Translations under genes and position numbers: made by a program
From: Solirubrobacter sp963724195
Lineage (GTDB): Bacteria > Actinomycetota > Thermoleophilia > Solirubrobacterales > Solirubrobacteraceae
Direction of reading: 5' to 3'
DNA: 64,000 nt
NCBI GenBank assembly: GCA_963724195.1
Contig: CAVRTQ010000027.1
Coordinates: forward strand, 146,028 to 210,027
In this document: positions 43,611 through 52,734 of the stretch, in pieces
How positions within the stretch are numbered: position 1 is the stretch's first letter
How the letters are laid out: every line of letters begins with the position of its first letter
Notes under the pieces: generated by a model
The model's database searches: none
What the model saw: the letters and a program-made list of their open reading frames with translations, nothing else
Told to the model about the DNA's origin: nothing

Positions 43611-45426
43611 TTAGAACGCCGTGTACTGCACGGCGCTGAGGTCGGCGAGGTTGCTCGAGAGCACGCCGAGGTAGGACAGCGTGTAGAGCCGGCCGCCGAT
43701 CACGAAGGTGCGCTGGATCGGCACCTGCCCGCGTTCGGCGCTCTCGTGCTTGATCTGGCCGGCGACGCTCAGCGCGTTGGGCTCGACCTTCACCGCCGCC
43801 ACGCCGGTGAACGTCGGTCCCTCCTCGCCGTAGCCCTCCAGCGGGATCACGGCCAGCTTCGACGGCGCCCAGTACAGGAACGCGTGCGGCTCGTTCTCGA
43901 TCGGGGTCGAGCCCGGGCCGAACGGCAGCAGCGCCACGCGCTGCGGCGCGGCCGGGTTGGAGACGTCGAACAGCGAAGCCTGGACGTCCTGTCCGTCCCG
44001 CCCGATCCCGAGCAGCCGGCCCTCGCCGACCGGATGCAGGTACGCGGAGTAGCCCGGGATCTTCAGCTCGCCCAGCACCTTCGGCGCCGTCGGGTCGCGC
44101 AGATCCAGCGTGTACAGCGGGTCGGTCTCCCGGAACGTGACGACATACCCCTGCTCGCCCATGAAGCGCACGGCGTAGATCCGCTCGCCCTTGCCGAGCC
44201 CCGTGACGGAGCCGATCCGCACGAGCCGGTTGCCCTGCTGGTCGAGCACCGTGACCGTGCTCTGGCTCTCGCGTTCCGCGCCGGGCGCCCACGACGGCTC
44301 CTCGGTCGTGGCCACGCGCAGCTTGCCGTCGTGCTCGGAGAGCGCGTAGTGGTTGAGGATGAAGCCGGGCACGACGCCCGTGGCCCGGTAGACGGTCTTC
44401 GTCGGGTCGGTGGTGTCGAAGCGGTGGATCTCCGTCTGCATGCCGTCGGGCACGTCGCCGCCGGTCTCCAGCGCGCGGACGTAGCGCTGGCTGGCGACGT
44501 ACAGCGACCCGGCCGAGCCGTAGACCACCTGCGCGCCGGCCATCACGCCGTCGCGGTCGAGCGAGTACATGCCCTTGTCCAGGTCGATCGTGAGGATCGC
44601 CAGCACGCCCAGGCCGGAGAACTGCGCCGGGTGCGTCACCGCCTGGCACGGCGCGAGGTTGCGCCGGAACGTCTTGCCCGAGAGCTTGCTCTTGAGCACG
44701 GTGCGACCGAGGAAGTCGCGCACGCCGGCCTCGTCCGGCTCCTCGATCAGCTGCGGCTGCGGCGTCGATCACGAGCCGCGCGACCGAGCCGTTCTGGCGC
44801 GCGTCGACGAAGTTCCCCGGCACCTCCATCGTGCGCAGCACCTTGGGCGCGGCGCTGACGTCGATCTCGGTCACGATCGTCGCGGCCGCGGTCGGCGCGA
44901 ACTCCGGAATCGGCTGCGGCCCGGCGCCGCTCTTCGCGGCGATCGCCAGCACGCGATCCCCGCGCAGGAGCAGGACGTGGCCGCCGCCGTCGAGCTTGAG
45001 CGTCCCGGTCACCGCCCCGCTGGCGACGTCGACCACCCGCAGCGTCTGGTCGGTGACGACGAAGATCCGCCGCCCGTCCGTCTTGAGCACGTCCGGCTCG
45101 TCGACACCGAGCTCCTGCACGTTGGTGCCGGAGAAGTCCGGGACGGAACCGCCCGCGGCGCCCTCGCTCGACACGGGCATGGCGGTCGGGACGTCCGCGT
45201 CGCGGTTGATCGGCGGCCGGATCTGCGGCGTCGTGACCGCGTCGACCGGCATCGGCGCCGCACGACCGGTCACGCCCGGGCGGCCGCCCGTGCGCTCCGC
45301 ACCGGCGCGCGCGTAGTCGACGAGCTGGGTGCAGGAGGCGAAGGCCTTCAGGCGCGGGCGCTTTGCCGCTTCGGCCACTCCCGCCCACCCGAGGGTCAGC
45401 AGGACAACCGCCGCGAGGAGTCTCAT
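43611..45426 (-). CDS. Secreted beta-propeller protein (frameshifted)
   Basis: About 604 aa after repair. Signal peptide MRLLAAVVLLTLGWAGVAEA, then FASCTQLVDYARAGAERTGG and NVQELGVDEPDVLKTDGRRI, the hallmark of the secreted Beta_propel (DUF2333-like, PF09826-type) family. An extra base near 44760 shifts the frame; the second part, from RDFLGRTVLKSKLSGKTFRR, holds repeated blades such as AVRFMGEQGYVVTFRETDPL. Function unknown; extracellular. The amidase gene lies 13 bp upstream on the same strand. Confidence 0.85.
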
Positions 45427-45439
45427 ACGGTGACGTTAC

Positions 45440-46057
45440 TCAACAGGCGCCAAGTCGCGACCGATACTTGCGCATCGTCGCCTTGGTCATGTCGCCGTGC
45501 GTCTGCTGCTTGAGCCGCTCGACCCGCTCCGTGTGGAACGGGGAGGAGAGCGACTCGCTGTGGCCGATCACGTCCTTGGTGGCGATCCCGTAGCGGCAGC
45601 GCAGCCAGCGCGTGAGCCGCAACGAGGCCGCGAGCTGCCGCTTGTTGCCCATCACGTCGCCGTCGCTCTTGCCGACGTGTTCGATCCCGAACGACGTGTA
45701 GTTCAGCCCGACCGTGTGCCGGCACATGATCGACCGCGGGACCAGCTGGTAGATCGTTCCGTCACGGTCGATCACGTAGTGCGCGCACGTGCCCGGGAGC
45801 TCCTTGAGCTCGGGGTCCGGGTTGTTCGGGGCGAACGTGTTGAAGGTCTGCTGGAAGGTCTCCGTGACCGTGTAGTGCTCGACGATGACCTTCGGGTCAC
45901 GCAGGCGGTAGGAGTCGATGTCGTAGTGCCGGCGCGCGTACGCCGCCATCTGCTCCTTGCGCTCGCGCGGGAACGGGATCGGCTTCTGCACGATCGTGGG
46001 CTGGGGCGCCGCCGCGGCCATCAGCACCGACGTGATCAACGCGAGCATCGGTTCCAA
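45440..46057 (-). CDS. N-acetylmuramoyl-L-alanine amidase, Amidase_2 type
   Basis: 205 aa. N-terminal signal-like MEPMLALITSVLMAAAA. Zinc ligands and catalytic region: VIVEHYTVTETF (His), GTCAHYVIDRDGTIYQLVP, MCRHTVGLNYTSFGIEHVGK, then IGHSESLSSPFHTERVERL in the position of the last His/acid. Homologous to PGRP/AmpD-type amidases that cut the peptide from muramic acid. It is upstream of the beta-propeller gene and divergent from the SGNH hydrolase. Confidence 0.88.
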   Translation of the reverse strand: MEPMLALITSVLMAAAAPQPTIVQKPIPFPRERKEQMAAYARRHYDIDSYRLRDPKVIVEHYTVTETFQQTFNTFAPNNPDPELKELPGTCAHYVIDRDGTIYQLVPRSIMCRHTVGLNYTSFGIEHVGKSDGDVMGNKRQLAASLRLTRWLRCRYGIATKDVIGHSESLSSPFHTERVERLKQQTHGDMTKATMRKYRSRLGAC

Positions 46058-46058
46058 T

Positions 46059-46113
46059 TTGACAGGTCGTCACTAGCGGAGGAACCTCGAACCGGTCCAA
46101 ACACTGGGAGGTG
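46059..46113 (+). promoter_or_regulatory. Promoter and RBS of SGNH hydrolase gene
   Basis: TTGACA at 46059-46064 is a consensus -35 box; the -10 is weak (GAACCT at 17-base spacing). GGGAGGTG at 46106-46113 is one of the few strong Shine-Dalgarno sites on the plus strand and fixes the GTG start at 46116. Confidence 0.45.
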
Positions 46114-46115
46114 TC

Positions 46116-46955
46116 GTGCGTCATCTGCGCGCGTTCGCGGCTGCGGCCGCGATGATCGGAGCCCTCGCGGTCGCCCCGGCGTCCGCCAACGCGGCCTATT
46201 GGGTGGGCCTCGGTGACTCGTTCGCCGCGGGTCCGCTGATCCCGAGCCAGACGCTCACTCCGCTCGGCTGCCTGCGCTCCACGCGCAACTACGCGCGACT
46301 CGCTTCCGCCCAACTCGGCGTGACGCTCAAGGACGCCTCCTGCAGCGGCGCGGAGACGGCCGAGATGACGACGCCGCAGTCGACCTACGCCGGCACGAAC
46401 CCGCCCCAGTTCGACTCGATCGCCGCGGACACGCAGATCGTCTCGCTGCAGATCGGCGGCAACGACATCGGCTTCACCGAGATCCTCACCGAGTGCCAGA
46501 CGGCGAACCCCTTCGGGCGGCCGTGCCAGGACAAGTACGTGCGGGGCGGCCAGGACGAGCTGCGCAACCGGATCGCGGCCACGGCGCCGAAGGTCGCGGC
46601 CGTGCTCGCGGGGATCAAGGCGCGCACGAGCGCCCGGATCCTGATCCTCAACTACGAGGCGATCCTGCCCTCCAGCGGCTCCGGCTGCTGGCCGCAGGTG
46701 CCGATCGCCTGGGCCGACGTGCCCTACGTGCGCGGGATCCAGCGCGCGCTCAACGACATGATCGCCAGCGAGGCGAGCAAGGCCGGCGCGAAGCTCGTGG
46801 ACACGTACACCGTGAGCCTCGGCAAGGACGCGTGCAAGGGCTCCGGCACGCGTTGGGTGGAGCCGCTGGTGCCCGGCAACGCCGCGGCGCCGTTCCACCC
46901 CAATGCCCGGGGCATGGCGGGAGTGACGCCGGCGGTCGTCGCCGCAGCGCGGTAG
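46116..46955 (+). CDS. Secreted SGNH/GDSL hydrolase
   Basis: 279 aa. Signal peptide MRHLRAFAAAAAMIGALAVA to about ANA. Block I WVGLGDSFAAGPLIP (nucleophile Ser), block III SLQIGGNDIGFTEIL (Gly, Asn oxyanion), block V APFHPNARGMAGV (Asp-His replaced by the PFHPN form with catalytic His). Six or more cysteines suggest disulfides. Related to Streptomyces lipase/esterases such as the SCO7513 group. It acts outside the cell. Its 3' end faces the next gene, which overlaps it. Confidence 0.9.
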   Translation: MRHLRAFAAAAAMIGALAVAPASANAAYWVGLGDSFAAGPLIPSQTLTPLGCLRSTRNYARLASAQLGVTLKDASCSGAETAEMTTPQSTYAGTNPPQFDSIAADTQIVSLQIGGNDIGFTEILTECQTANPFGRPCQDKYVRGGQDELRNRIAATAPKVAAVLAGIKARTSARILILNYEAILPSSGSGCWPQVPIAWADVPYVRGIQRALNDMIASEASKAGAKLVDTYTVSLGKDACKGSGTRWVEPLVPGNAAAPFHPNARGMAGVTPAVVAAAR

Positions 46956-47458
46956 CTACTTCGCTTGAGCTTGGCGGCCGCGGCCTTCACGCTCTTGCGC
47001 GCGGCCTTGGCACCGTCGGCGTCCCAGCGGACACACTTCTGGCCGTCGGCGGTGCACACCATCCCGAAGTGCATCGGCTTGCCGTCGGACGTGCCCTTGC
47101 TGCGGATCAGCCAGGTGCCGTCGGCGCGCTTGGAGTAGACGGCGCTCATGTCGAGGCCGTCGGACGTCGTGTGCTTCTCGATGCGGACGCCGCCGGCCTC
47201 CTCGATCGCCTCGAACGCGACCTGCGGGTCCGACTGGAAGCGCAGGCACTGGCGGTCATCCTCCTGCGGCTCCGTCCACTCGCACGAGAGCGACTTCACG
47301 GTCGTGCCCGCGGCGTCGAGGATCGCGATGTCAACGCTCACGAGCGGGAACTCGGTGACCGGGGAGACGCTGCCGGCACCACCGGCCTGGGCGTTCGCGA
47401 CGCCGCCGGTGGCGAGGAGTGTGGCTAGCGCGATAGCGGAGAGGGTGGGGATTCTCAT
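46724..47458 (-). CDS. Secreted protein of unknown function, uncertain end
   Basis: Start ATG 47458, signal peptide MRIPTLSAIALATLLATGGV. Mature part: SLSCEWTEPQEDDRQCLRFQ, SKRADGTWLIRSKGTSDGKP and MHFGMVCTADGQKCVRWD, with four cysteines likely forming two disulfides. The protein-like part ends near residue 165 (KAAAAKLKRSS, base 46960); the frame then runs 230 bp antisense to the SGNH gene. A stop at 46956 exists in another frame, so the natural end may be there. No family recognised. Confidence 0.65.
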   Translation of the reverse strand: MRIPTLSAIALATLLATGGVANAQAGGAGSVSPVTEFPLVSVDIAILDAAGTTVKSLSCEWTEPQEDDRQCLRFQSDPQVAFEAIEEAGGVRIEKHTTSDGLDMSAVYSKRADGTWLIRSKGTSDGKPMHFGMVCTADGQKCVRWDADGAKAARKSVKAAAAKLKRSSYRAAATTAGVTPAMPRALGWNGAAALPGTSGSTQRVPEPLHASLPRLTVYVSTSFAPALLASLAIMSLSARWIPRT

Positions 47459-47476
47459 ACCTTCCACGTCGCCCGT

Positions 47477-47492
47477 GACACCGCCCGGTGTC
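47477..47492. promoter_or_regulatory. Palindrome between divergent genes
   Basis: GACACCG-CC-CGGTGTC, a perfect 7-bp inverted repeat, 19 bp from the start of the secreted-protein gene and upstream of the sigma-factor gene. Another CGACACC half-site follows at 47518-47524. Operator or RNA hairpin. Confidence 0.4.
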
Positions 47493-47554
47493 GCGCCTTC
47501 GAAATGTTCGAGAAGTTGCGACACCTTCCCCCGAAACCGGCGTCTGCCGTCTGG

Positions 47555-48770
47555 ATGTCAGACGACCACGAGCACGATCGACGGCTCGCCGAACGCGCTG
47601 GGGAGGGCGATGAGCGCGCGTTCGCCGAGCTCGTGGAGCGCCATCAGAAACCGCTGCTGCGCTACGTCGCGCGGCGCTTCCGTCCCGAACTGGCCGAGGA
47701 TGCCGTCCAGGAGGCGCTGCTCTCCGCCCACCGCGCGCTGATCAACGGGACGCGACCCGCCGACGTCCGGGCGTGGCTGTCGACGATCGCGTGGCGGCGC
47801 GCTTTGGACCTCGCGCGGCGGGAGCGGGACGCGCTGCCGCTGGACGCCGGGTGTCGCGGCCAAGGTCGCGGACGACCCCGAGGCGCGCGCGATGCAGGCG
47901 CACGAGCTCGACCGCGTCGTGAGCGCGATGAGCGAGCTGCCCGAGCGCCAGCTCACCGCGCTGAAGCTGAGCGCGCTCGAGGGCCGGTCGCTGGAGGAGA
48001 TCGGCGACGCGCTGGACGTCGGCGCCGACACGGCGAAGTCGCTCGTCGCCCGCTCGCGCCGCACGCTCACGCACCGGCTGGCGGCGGCCGACATGGACTG
48101 CGGCGAGGCGCGGGTGGAGATGGAGTCGGCGGCCGCGCGCGGCGTGCGCCTCTCCGGCACGGTGACGCTGCACCTCGACTGCTGTCGCGCGTGCGCGCGG
48201 GCGCACCGCTCGATCCGGCGCCGCCGGCGCGTGGCGATGTTGATCCCGTTCGGGCTCATCTGGCGCACGGTGGGCACGCGCGACAAGCTGCGCGACCTGA
48301 TCGCCCTCAACCCGATGTGGGAGGCGCAGGCCACGGCCGCGAAGATGTGCACGGCCGCGTGCCTGACGGCGGTGGGCACGGGCGCCGTGGCCGCGCCGAC
48401 GGTGACGGTCGCGGTCCCGCTGGTGGTGAGGACGGCGACGCCGACGCCGATGGTCGCGCAGGTCGTTCCGGCCAAGAAGCAGAAAAAGCGGCACAAGCCG
48501 AAGGCGACGCCGACCGCGACCGTCACGCCGGCGCGCGCGACACCCACGTGGACGCCGACCGCGACGCCGACCTCGACCGTCGTGGCCAAGCAGAAGCAGG
48601 CGAAGTTGCCGAGCGTCGCCATGGCCGGCGCCGGCGAGTCGGCGCCGACGGTGGCCAAGCCGACGCCGACGCCGACCCCGGAGCCGACGCCCGTGGCGAC
48701 ACCGACGCCTGAGCCTCCCGCGGCCACGCCACCGCCCGTCGAGACGCCGGTCCCGACGCCCACCGGTTAG
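47555..48770 (+). CDS. ECF sigma factor with built-in ZAS domain and Pro/Thr tail (frameshifted)
   Basis: About 404 aa after repair. ATG 47555 chosen (MSDDHEHDRRLAERAG); ATG 47504 is also in frame. Region 2: ERAFAELVERHQKPLLRYVA, DAVQEALLSAHRAL. An extra base near 47850 breaks the linker. Region 4: VVSAMSELPERQLTALKLSA and EEIGDALDVGADTAKSLVAR. Then a zinc anti-sigma motif in cis, TLHLDCCRACARAHR (HxxxCxxC), a hydrophobic stretch VAMLIPFGLIW, another near TAVGTGAVAAPTVTVAVPLV, and about 110 residues of Lys- then Thr/Pro-rich repeats (TPTPTPEPTPVATPTPEPP). This looks like a sigma factor carrying its own regulator and possibly membrane-anchored. Confidence 0.85.
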
Positions 48771-48798
48771 TTTCCGGCGGCCGCGACGTTTCATCGCC

Positions 48799-49722
48799 AT
48801 GGCCGCCATGCGCATCGACGAGACCACCTTCAACACCGCCCTCGACCGGCACCGGCGCGAACTGCACGTCCACTGCTACCGGATGCTGGGCTCCTTCGAC
48901 GAGGCCGAGGACGCGCTGCAGGACGCGTTCCTGCGCGCGTGGAAGGCGCGCGAGAGCTTCGCGGGCGGTGAAGGTCTCCGCGCGTGGCTGTACAAGATCG
49001 CCACCAACGTGTGCCTGGACTCGCTGCGCGCGAAGAAGCGGCGGGCGCCGACGCAGGGCGAGATCCCGTGGCTGCAGCCCTACCCGGACCGGCTGCTCGA
49101 CGAGGTCGCGCCGACCGAGGAGGAGCCGGACGCCGTCGTCGTCGCGCGCGAGACGATCGAGCTGACGTACATCGCCGTGATCCAGCTCCTGCCGGCGCGC
49201 CAGCGCGCGGTGCTCGTCCTGCGCGACGTGCTGGAGTGGTCGGCGGCCGAGACGGCGGAGATCCTCGACCTGAGCGTGCCGGCGGCCAACAGCGCGCTGC
49301 AGCGTGCCCGGGCGACCCTGAGCGAGCGGCTGCCGCAGCACGACGCCGAGCGCACCGAGCTCAGCGAAGACGAGCAGCGGCTCCTGCAGGGCTTCATCGC
49401 CACGCACGAGAGCGGCGACTGGGCGGCCGCGGCGGAGCTCATGCGCGAGGACATCCGCGTGTCGATGCCGCCGATCACGGAGGTGCACAACGGCCGCGAA
49501 GCGATGCGCCCGCTCATCGCGAAGGCGACGGCGATGGGCGAGTGGCGGCTCGTGGCCACGCGGGCGAACCGCCTGCCGTGCGCGGCCTCCTACCTGCGCC
49601 GGCCGGGCGAGACGGTCTTCCGCGCGTTCAAGCTCGACGTGCTGCGGGCGAGCGACGGGCAGATCGCCGAGATCATGACGTTCGGCTCCAAGTTGTTCGG
49701 CGCAGTTCGGTCTCCCCGATGA
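48799..49722 (+). CDS. ECF sigma factor with SnoaL-like C-terminal domain (SigG-type)
   Basis: 307 aa. Region 2: HRRELHVHCYRMLGSFDEAE and DALQDAFLRAWKARESF; linker WLQPYPDRLLDE, typical of the TIGR02960/SigG group; region 4: QLLPARQRAVLVLRDVLEWS and ETAEILDLSVPAANSALQRA. From about 205 an NTF2/SnoaL-like domain follows (FIATHESGDWAAAAELMRED), which in such sigma factors replaces a separate anti-sigma factor. It lies 28 bp after another ECF gene and just upstream of a small VOC protein. Confidence 0.92.
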   Translation: MAAMRIDETTFNTALDRHRRELHVHCYRMLGSFDEAEDALQDAFLRAWKARESFAGGEGLRAWLYKIATNVCLDSLRAKKRRAPTQGEIPWLQPYPDRLLDEVAPTEEEPDAVVVARETIELTYIAVIQLLPARQRAVLVLRDVLEWSAAETAEILDLSVPAANSALQRARATLSERLPQHDAERTELSEDEQRLLQGFIATHESGDWAAAAELMREDIRVSMPPITEVHNGREAMRPLIAKATAMGEWRLVATRANRLPCAASYLRRPGETVFRAFKLDVLRASDGQIAEIMTFGSKLFGAVRSPR

Positions 49723-49752
49723 ATTGGCCGATGTGGCACGGTCTTAACCCGC

Positions 49753-50121
49753 ATGTTCAAGGACACGAAGGTCTTCAGCGGCTTCTCGGCACCGGACATC
49801 GATGCCGCGCGAGCGTTCTACGCCGACACGCTGGGCATCGAGACGAGCGACGACAACGGGATGCTCATCCTGCACCTCGCGGGCGGACGCGACACGCTGG
49901 TCTATCCGAAGCCCAACCACGAGCCGGCCACCTACACGATCCTCAACTTCGGGGTCGACGACATCGAGGCGACGGTCGACGAGCTCCTCGAGCGGGGCGT
50001 GGACATGGAGATCTACGACGGGTTCGATCAGGACGAACGCGGGATCGCGCGGGACGCGGGCCCGCCGATCGCCTGGTTTCGCGACCCGGCCGGGAACATC
50101 CTCGCCGTGATCGAAAATTAA
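49753..50121 (+). CDS. VOC-superfamily (glyoxalase-like) protein
   Basis: 122 aa. Paired beta-alpha-beta-beta-beta units: FSGFSAPDIDAARAFYADTL, GRDTLVYPKPNH, then FGVDDIEATVDELLERGVDM and AWFRDPAGNILAVIEN (terminal metal-site glutamate). Metal-dependent lyase, dioxygenase or resistance protein; substrate unknown. It follows the SigG-type gene by 30 bp, which often co-occurs with small VOC or SnoaL proteins. Confidence 0.88.
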   Translation: MFKDTKVFSGFSAPDIDAARAFYADTLGIETSDDNGMLILHLAGGRDTLVYPKPNHEPATYTILNFGVDDIEATVDELLERGVDMEIYDGFDQDERGIARDAGPPIAWFRDPAGNILAVIEN

Positions 50122-50172
50122 GGGCGGGCACCCGAGTGACACGGGCGGGCGCAGTCTCCAAGCTGCCCCGCC

Positions 50173-50646
50173 ATGCGAATCCTCCCCATCGCTCTGATCA
50201 CCTTCCTCGCCCTGGCCGGCACCGCCCAGGCGTCCGTCGACCCGCCGGCCGGACACGTGCCGTTCGACGCCGGCTTCGCCGTCGGCGTCCAGACCTACAA
50301 GTGCGATGGCGCGGCGTGGGCCTTCACCGGCCCGCGCGCGACCGTCTACACCCTGCACGGCAAGGTCGACCACTACGCCGGCCCCACCTGGGAAGCGCGC
50401 GACGCCAGCAAGGTCGTGGGCGCGAAGGTGAGCGAGGAGCCGAGCCCGATCGGCGCGATCCCGCACCTGCTCCTGCGCGCCGCCTCGACCACGCCCGGCC
50501 ACCTGGGCAAGACCTCGTTCGTGCAGCGCCTGGCGACGACCGGCGGCGTGGCCCCGGCCGCGTCCACGTGCACGAGCGCCACCTCCGGCAAGGTCGCCGA
50601 GGTGCCGTACACCGCGGTCTACACCTTCTGGCGAGCCACCCGCTAG
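50173..50646 (+). CDS. DUF3455-like secreted protein
   Basis: 157 aa. Signal peptide MRILPIALITFLALAGTAQA. The body has GVQTYKCDGAAWAFTGPRAT, YAGPTWEARDASKVVGAKV, IPHLLLRAASTTPGHLGKTS and VQRLATTGGVAPAASTC, which is the motif order of DUF3455. Function is unknown. Two or three cysteines may form a disulfide. It stands alone between the VOC and ParB genes. Confidence 0.8.
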   Translation: MRILPIALITFLALAGTAQASVDPPAGHVPFDAGFAVGVQTYKCDGAAWAFTGPRATVYTLHGKVDHYAGPTWEARDASKVVGAKVSEEPSPIGAIPHLLLRAASTTPGHLGKTSFVQRLATTGGVAPAASTCTSATSGKVAEVPYTAVYTFWRATR

Positions 50647-50683
50647 GGAAGGGTCCGGCGCGTCTGCTTATCTGCCCCGTCCG

Positions 50684-51778
50684 ATGTCAGTCGACAAGCT
50701 TCAAGAGGCCGAGGAACAGGTCGCGCAGATGCGCGAGGAAGCGGCGCGCGACGAGCAGGACGCGCTCCGCGAGGACCTGCGGCGCCCGCCGCTGGACGAG
50801 ACCGCCGCCAAGGCGCACCGGCCGATCACGGCGCCGCTGGCGCACGTGCGCACGATGACCAACATGCGCAGCGGGCCGCTGGAGGACATCCACGAGCTGG
50901 CGGTCTCCATCCGCGAGACGGGGCTCCTGCATCCGCCGCTGGTGCGCGAGACGGGCGAGGATGAGCAGCCGTACGAGCTGCTCGCCGGCCAGCGGCGGTT
51001 CGCGGCGATGAAGCTGCTCGACGACGCGGACGAGGCCATCGATTGGCGCTTCACGGTCGTGGACGGCGTGTCCACGCGCGAAGCGCTGACGATGCAGTTC
51101 GCCGAGAACTTCCACCAGAGCAAGCCCGAGCCCGTCCAGTTCGCCCGCGCCGTGCGGCTGATCATGAAGGAGGACGAGTCGCTCACCGCCGCCGAGGTGT
51201 CGCGGATCGTGGGCGCGCCCGTCGACTGGACGCGCAAGTCGCTGAAGCTGCTGGAGCTGCCGGAGGGCATCCTGGCCCGCGTCGAGCGCGGCGACCTCTC
51301 CTTCACCACGGCCGACTTCGTGCGCCGCCAGGTCGCGCGCGGCGCGGTCACGGAGCAGAAGGCGCAGGAGCTCGTCGAGGCGCACGCGGAAGGCGGGCTC
51401 TCGAGCACGGAGCTCAAGTTCGGCGCCGGCTACGTCCCGCCACCGCCGAAGGACTACGAGGAGACCTCCGCCCGGCTGGACGCCGCGCGCCGTGAAGCCT
51501 CCAAGCCCGCGCCGCGCGAGGAGCGCGACGAGGACTGGTCGGACGCCTCGCCGGGCCCGTCCGAGCCGGCGCCGGCGATGTACGACGGGCTGGGCGACGC
51601 CGAGGTCGACGCCTTCGTGCTCGGTGCGTTCCTGCACCACTCCGCGACGCCGCGCACCAAGAAGCTGCTGCGGATCACGGGGGAGGCCGACGCGCACGAG
51701 TACGCGCGCTCGCTGCGCCCGCACGAGCGCCTGCCCGCCCTGCGGTCCTTCGCCCGGGAAGCCATCGACGCCATCTAG
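50684..51778 (+). CDS. ParB/Spo0J-family protein (orphan)
   Basis: 364 aa. ParB N-terminal CTPase-like domain: MRSGPLEDIHELAVSIRETG and YELLAGQRRFAAMKLLDDAD, then MQFAENFHQSKPEPVQFARA (ENFH instead of the usual ENxxR) and the helix-turn-helix SLTAAEVSRIVGAPVDWTRK. The C-terminal third has low-complexity charged sequence and a helical end. Without ParA, parS-like repeats or other partition genes nearby, this is probably a regulator or plasmid-derived ParB rather than the chromosomal Spo0J. Confidence 0.85.
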   Translation: MSVDKLQEAEEQVAQMREEAARDEQDALREDLRRPPLDETAAKAHRPITAPLAHVRTMTNMRSGPLEDIHELAVSIRETGLLHPPLVRETGEDEQPYELLAGQRRFAAMKLLDDADEAIDWRFTVVDGVSTREALTMQFAENFHQSKPEPVQFARAVRLIMKEDESLTAAEVSRIVGAPVDWTRKSLKLLELPEGILARVERGDLSFTTADFVRRQVARGAVTEQKAQELVEAHAEGGLSSTELKFGAGYVPPPPKDYEETSARLDAARREASKPAPREERDEDWSDASPGPSEPAPAMYDGLGDAEVDAFVLGAFLHHSATPRTKKLLRITGEADAHEYARSLRPHERLPALRSFAREAIDAI

Positions 51779-51804
51779 GCGCCGATGCCCTACGCTGCGC
51801 CCTC

Positions 51805-52257
51805 ATGGGCGCATGGGGACCCGGGAACTTCGAGAACGACGAAGCCGTCGACTGGATCAGCGACGCGCGCGAGAGCGGCGACCCGCAGTTCGTGGTTGCC
51901 GCGCTGGCGAAGGTGGCCGAAGCGCAGGGCTTCATCGAGGCCCCGGACGGGTGCGCGGCGCTGGCCGCCGCGGAGGTCGTGGCGGCCGCTCTGGGTCGCC
52001 CGCCCGGCGTGCCGTCGAACGACCAGATCGAGGAGCGGCTCCCGATGCTCTCGGACTTCGCCGAGGGCGCCACGGAGAGCGTCGTCGAGGTCGCGGAGCT
52101 GATGCCCGAGCTGGCGGATCAGGCCGACCTCGCCCGCCGCGCGCTCGTGGCCTTGCTCGACCCGGAGAACTCCGAGCTCTACGGCCTGTGGGACGACGCC
52201 GACTCCGCGGACTGGCTCGCCGTGTTGCAGGACCTCGGCGGGCGCCTCGCGCCGTAG
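51805..52257 (+). CDS. DUF4259 protein
   Basis: 150 aa. The opening MGAWGPGNFENDEAVDWISD is the DUF4259 signature (MGAWGxGxFxNDxAxDW), followed by CAALAAAEVVAAALGRPP and an end LYGLWDDADSADWLAVLQDL. Mostly helical, cytosolic, function unknown. TACGCT lies 8 bases before the ATG and there is no Shine-Dalgarno. Confidence 0.9.
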   Translation: MGAWGPGNFENDEAVDWISDARESGDPQFVVAALAKVAEAQGFIEAPDGCAALAAAEVVAAALGRPPGVPSNDQIEERLPMLSDFAEGATESVVEVAELMPELADQADLARRALVALLDPENSELYGLWDDADSADWLAVLQDLGGRLAP

Positions 52258-52302
52258 CGCAGCGCAAGATCGTTCAAGACGACGGCGGTGGGCCGGGCGA
52301 GA

Positions 52303-52734
52303 ATGCCGGCGATGGGCGTCACCGACTTTCCGACCAAGATCGCCGTCGTCGTGCGCGACGACCTCGCCACCTGGCAGCGGCTCAACGTCACCGCGTTCCT
52401 GATGACCGGGATCGCCGCCACCGGGCCCGAGGGCACCGTCGGCCCGAACTACGAGGACGCCGACGGCGTCCAGTACCTGCCGATGCTGCGCCAGCCCGTG
52501 CTCGTCTACGAGGCGAGCGCCGAGGCGCTCCGCAAGTCCCACCGGCGCGCGCTCGAGCGCGAGGCCGAGCTCGCGATCTACACGCACGAGCTGTTCAGCA
52601 CCGGCCACGACGACGACAACCGCGCCGCGGTCAAGGCCGTCCGCACCGAGGACCTCGACCTCGTCGGCCTCGCGATCCGCGCCCCACACCGCCAGGCCGA
52701 CCAGATCCTCCGCGGCCTCAAGCGCCACCCCTAA
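52303..52734 (+). CDS. DUF2000 protein
   Basis: 143 aa from ATG 52303; ATG 52312 is equally possible. FPTKIAVVVRDDLATWQRLN and VTAFLMTGIAATGPE, then YEDADGVQYLPMLRQPVLVY match DUF2000, a small alpha/beta fold related to peptidyl-tRNA hydrolase 2. Function unknown. Its end overlaps the convergent AraC gene by 4 bp. Confidence 0.85.
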   Translation: MPAMGVTDFPTKIAVVVRDDLATWQRLNVTAFLMTGIAATGPEGTVGPNYEDADGVQYLPMLRQPVLVYEASAEALRKSHRRALEREAELAIYTHELFSTGHDDDNRAAVKAVRTEDLDLVGLAIRAPHRQADQILRGLKRHP

